Shown in pieces: positions 7,224-8,380 of a DNA stretch of 8,380 nucleotides (position 1 is its first letter; each line of letters starts with the position of its first letter). This DNA comes from Propionibacteriaceae bacterium (GTDB lineage: Bacteria > Actinomycetota > Actinomycetes > Propionibacteriales > Propionibacteriaceae). Location: contig JAITSW010000144.1 of the NCBI GenBank assembly GCA_031287505.1, positions 1-8,380 of the forward strand, given 5' to 3'. The notes below the pieces were generated by a model. That model did not search any database. It was not told the origin of the DNA and worked only from the letters and a program-made list of their open reading frames with translations. The translations under genes were made by a program, and so were the position numbers.

Positions 7224-8311
7224 CAAAGATCGTTCTGGCAGGCGGGGGAACCGCTGGGCATACCTCCCCTTTGATCGCCACCGCCCAAGCCTTGAAAGCT
7301 CGGCAACCCGATGTCGAGATCGTTTGCGTGGGCACTTCCAAAGGTTTGGAAACTACGGTGATACCGGCCGCTGGGCTTAAGCTCTCCCTGATCCCTTCAG
7401 TGCCGCTACCTAGAAAGCCAACACCGCAGCTCCTAGCGGTGCCGCTGCGGGTGCGGGACGCAGTTTCGCAGGCCAAACAGATCTTGCGCGGCGAAAACGC
7501 CGATGTGGTGGCAGGTTTTGGCGGCTATGTCTCCCTTCCCGTCTACTTAGCCGCCCGTTCTCTCAGCATCCCGGTGGTAGTCCATGAAGGTAATGCCAGG
7601 GCTGGTTTAGCCAACAAAGTGGCGGCCCGTTTCGCAAAAGTGGTGGCGGTTGCTTTCCCCGGCACGCAGCTGCCCGGTGCCCAACTCGTCGGTTTGCCGG
7701 TGCGGCAACAAATAGCCGGGCTAGATCGAGTTGCCGCCAGGTCTAGTGCGCGGGCGTTCTTTAAGCTCGGGGCAACTGGGCCGGCAGTGCTGGTCAGCGG
7801 CGGTTCGCAGGGAGCCCGGAGTTTGAATCAAGCGGTCATCGGAGCCAAAGAGCGCGTGCTCGCGCAGGGAGTGAGCATTCTGCACGTGTTGGGTGCCGCC
7901 AACACCGCCGATCAGATGGTGTCGCTCACCGATGCCCAAACACAAGCCGTCTATCGTCCGCTGGCCTACGTTAGTGCCATGGAAGATGCCTATGCAGCGG
8001 CAGATTTGATGCTCGGACGCTCTGGCGCTGCTACCGTAATCGAAACGGCGATGGTGGGTTTGCCCACTGTCTTCGTCCCTCTGCCACATGGAAACGGGGA
8101 ACAGGCTTTGAACGCCCAATTCTTGGTGAACGCCGGAGCTGCCATAGTGCTCCCAGATGCCGAGTTGAGCGCTGAATGGGTCGCTGGAAGTTTTGCCCCG
8201 CTGGCACACAACGAGGCTCGTCTATCTCAGATGAGCCAGGCCGCTCGTTCGCTGGTTTCGCCGGATGCCGCCGACAAGCTGGCCGAACTTATCTTAGGGT
8301 TGGTGAAATAG
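7220..8311 (+). CDS. murG: MurG, lipid II synthase (GlcNAc transferase)
   Basis: Peripheral membrane GT-B glycosyltransferase that adds GlcNAc from UDP-GlcNAc to lipid I on the cytoplasmic face; 363 aa, the usual length. Motifs: GGGTAGHTSP (8-17) with the conserved His14, GFGGYVSLP (99-107), HEGNARAGLANK (122-133; the E. coli form is HEQN), SGGSQGARSLN (193-203), GRSGAATVIE (266-275) and LPHGNGEQALNAQ (288-300), which belongs to the UDP-GlcNAc site. The reading frame is open far upstream inside ftsW (to 6599), but ATG 7220 gives the canonical N-terminus directly before the glycine-rich loop and forms an ATGA overlap with the ftsW stop. No good Shine-Dalgarno is seen at proper spacing, which suggests coupled translation. 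The substrate comes from MraY and the product feeds FtsW/FtsI. Confidence 0.97.
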   Translation: MTKIVLAGGGTAGHTSPLIATAQALKARQPDVEIVCVGTSKGLETTVIPAAGLKLSLIPSVPLPRKPTPQLLAVPLRVRDAVSQAKQILRGENADVVAGFGGYVSLPVYLAARSLSIPVVVHEGNARAGLANKVAARFAKVVAVAFPGTQLPGAQLVGLPVRQQIAGLDRVAARSSARAFFKLGATGPAVLVSGGSQGARSLNQAVIGAKERVLAQGVSILHVLGAANTADQMVSLTDAQTQAVYRPLAYVSAMEDAYAAADLMLGRSGAATVIETAMVGLPTVFVPLPHGNGEQALNAQFLVNAGAAIVLPDAELSAEWVAGSFAPLAHNEARLSQMSQAARSLVSPDAADKLAELILGLVK

Positions 8312-8313
8312 TC

Positions 8314-8380
8314 ATGCCGCTGGTTACCCCTGTCACTGCCGAGCCCCTAGACCGGTTGGGGTCGGTGCATTTCATCGCTA
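8314..8380 (+). CDS. murC: MurC, UDP-MurNAc : L-Ala ligase (N-terminus only)
   Basis: An ATG two bases after the murG stop opens a frame that runs to the window edge with 22 complete codons, reading MPLVTPVTAEPLDRLGSVHF followed by IA. The LGxVHFI segment matches the first beta strand of MurC, which in the family continues into the GxGGxGM nucleotide-type loop, beyond this window. MurC adds L-alanine, the first stem residue, in the cytoplasm. Position right after murG is the usual dcw location. The identification rests on a short peptide plus context. No strong ribosome site is visible, so coupling to murG is likely. Confidence 0.8.
   Translation, partial: MPLVTPVTAEPLDRLGSVHFIA

Noticed and set aside
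7721..8209. 162-codon open frame on the minus strand opposite murG
   Set aside because: It lies wholly inside a strongly supported gene, its product has no recognisable domain, and GC-biased codon use readily leaves the opposite strand open.

Overview
The window is an uninterrupted plus-strand stretch of the division and cell-wall (dcw) cluster. The order is ftsI (3' end), murE, murF, mraY, murD, ftsW, murG, murC (5' end). All eight genes read in the same direction and the coding density is close to total. Only 14 bases lie between genes (9 + 3 + 2); the other junctions overlap by 8, 1, 4 and 4 bases. No promoter, terminator, RNA gene, mobile element, CRISPR array or accessory gene could be supported.

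Organism: a moderately GC-rich Gram-positive actinobacterium is most likely. The evidence is the gene order with ftsI directly before murE and ftsW between murD and murG, the use of GTG starts (murE, murF, ftsW), the MraY variant motif PLQHHFE, the MraY loop ending in [10 protein letters not shown], and the FtsI tail pattern YGVAPSATK. The mixed third-position base use (not extremely GC-rich) would suit Actinomycetaceae-like or other mid-GC Actinomycetales, but this is inference and the genus cannot be named.

Layout: 1-510 is the end of the septal transpeptidase FtsI (PBP3). 520-1977 MurE adds the third amino acid of the stem peptide, and 1970-3367 MurF adds D-Ala-D-Ala. 3371-4438 MraY transfers the finished phospho-MurNAc-pentapeptide to undecaprenyl phosphate (lipid I). 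4438-5901 MurD adds D-Glu, a step that precedes MurE. 5898-7223 FtsW is the septal SEDS glycosyltransferase that works with FtsI. 7220-8311 MurG makes lipid II. 8314 onward is the start of MurC, which adds L-Ala. Together they cover the Mur ligase series, both lipid-linked steps and the polymerase/transpeptidase pair of the divisome. Tight spacing suggests one polycistronic transcript with translational coupling.

This is a conserved housekeeping region and I found no new system in it. The points worth a second look are small: an enlarged cytoplasmic loop in FtsW, an unusually short MurE N-terminus whose start is fixed by an in-frame stop, ftsI and murE sharing one frame with a single TAG between them, a short insertion in MurD next to its predicted carbamylated lysine, and a non-canonical Cys-Ser-Cys after the FtsI KTG motif.
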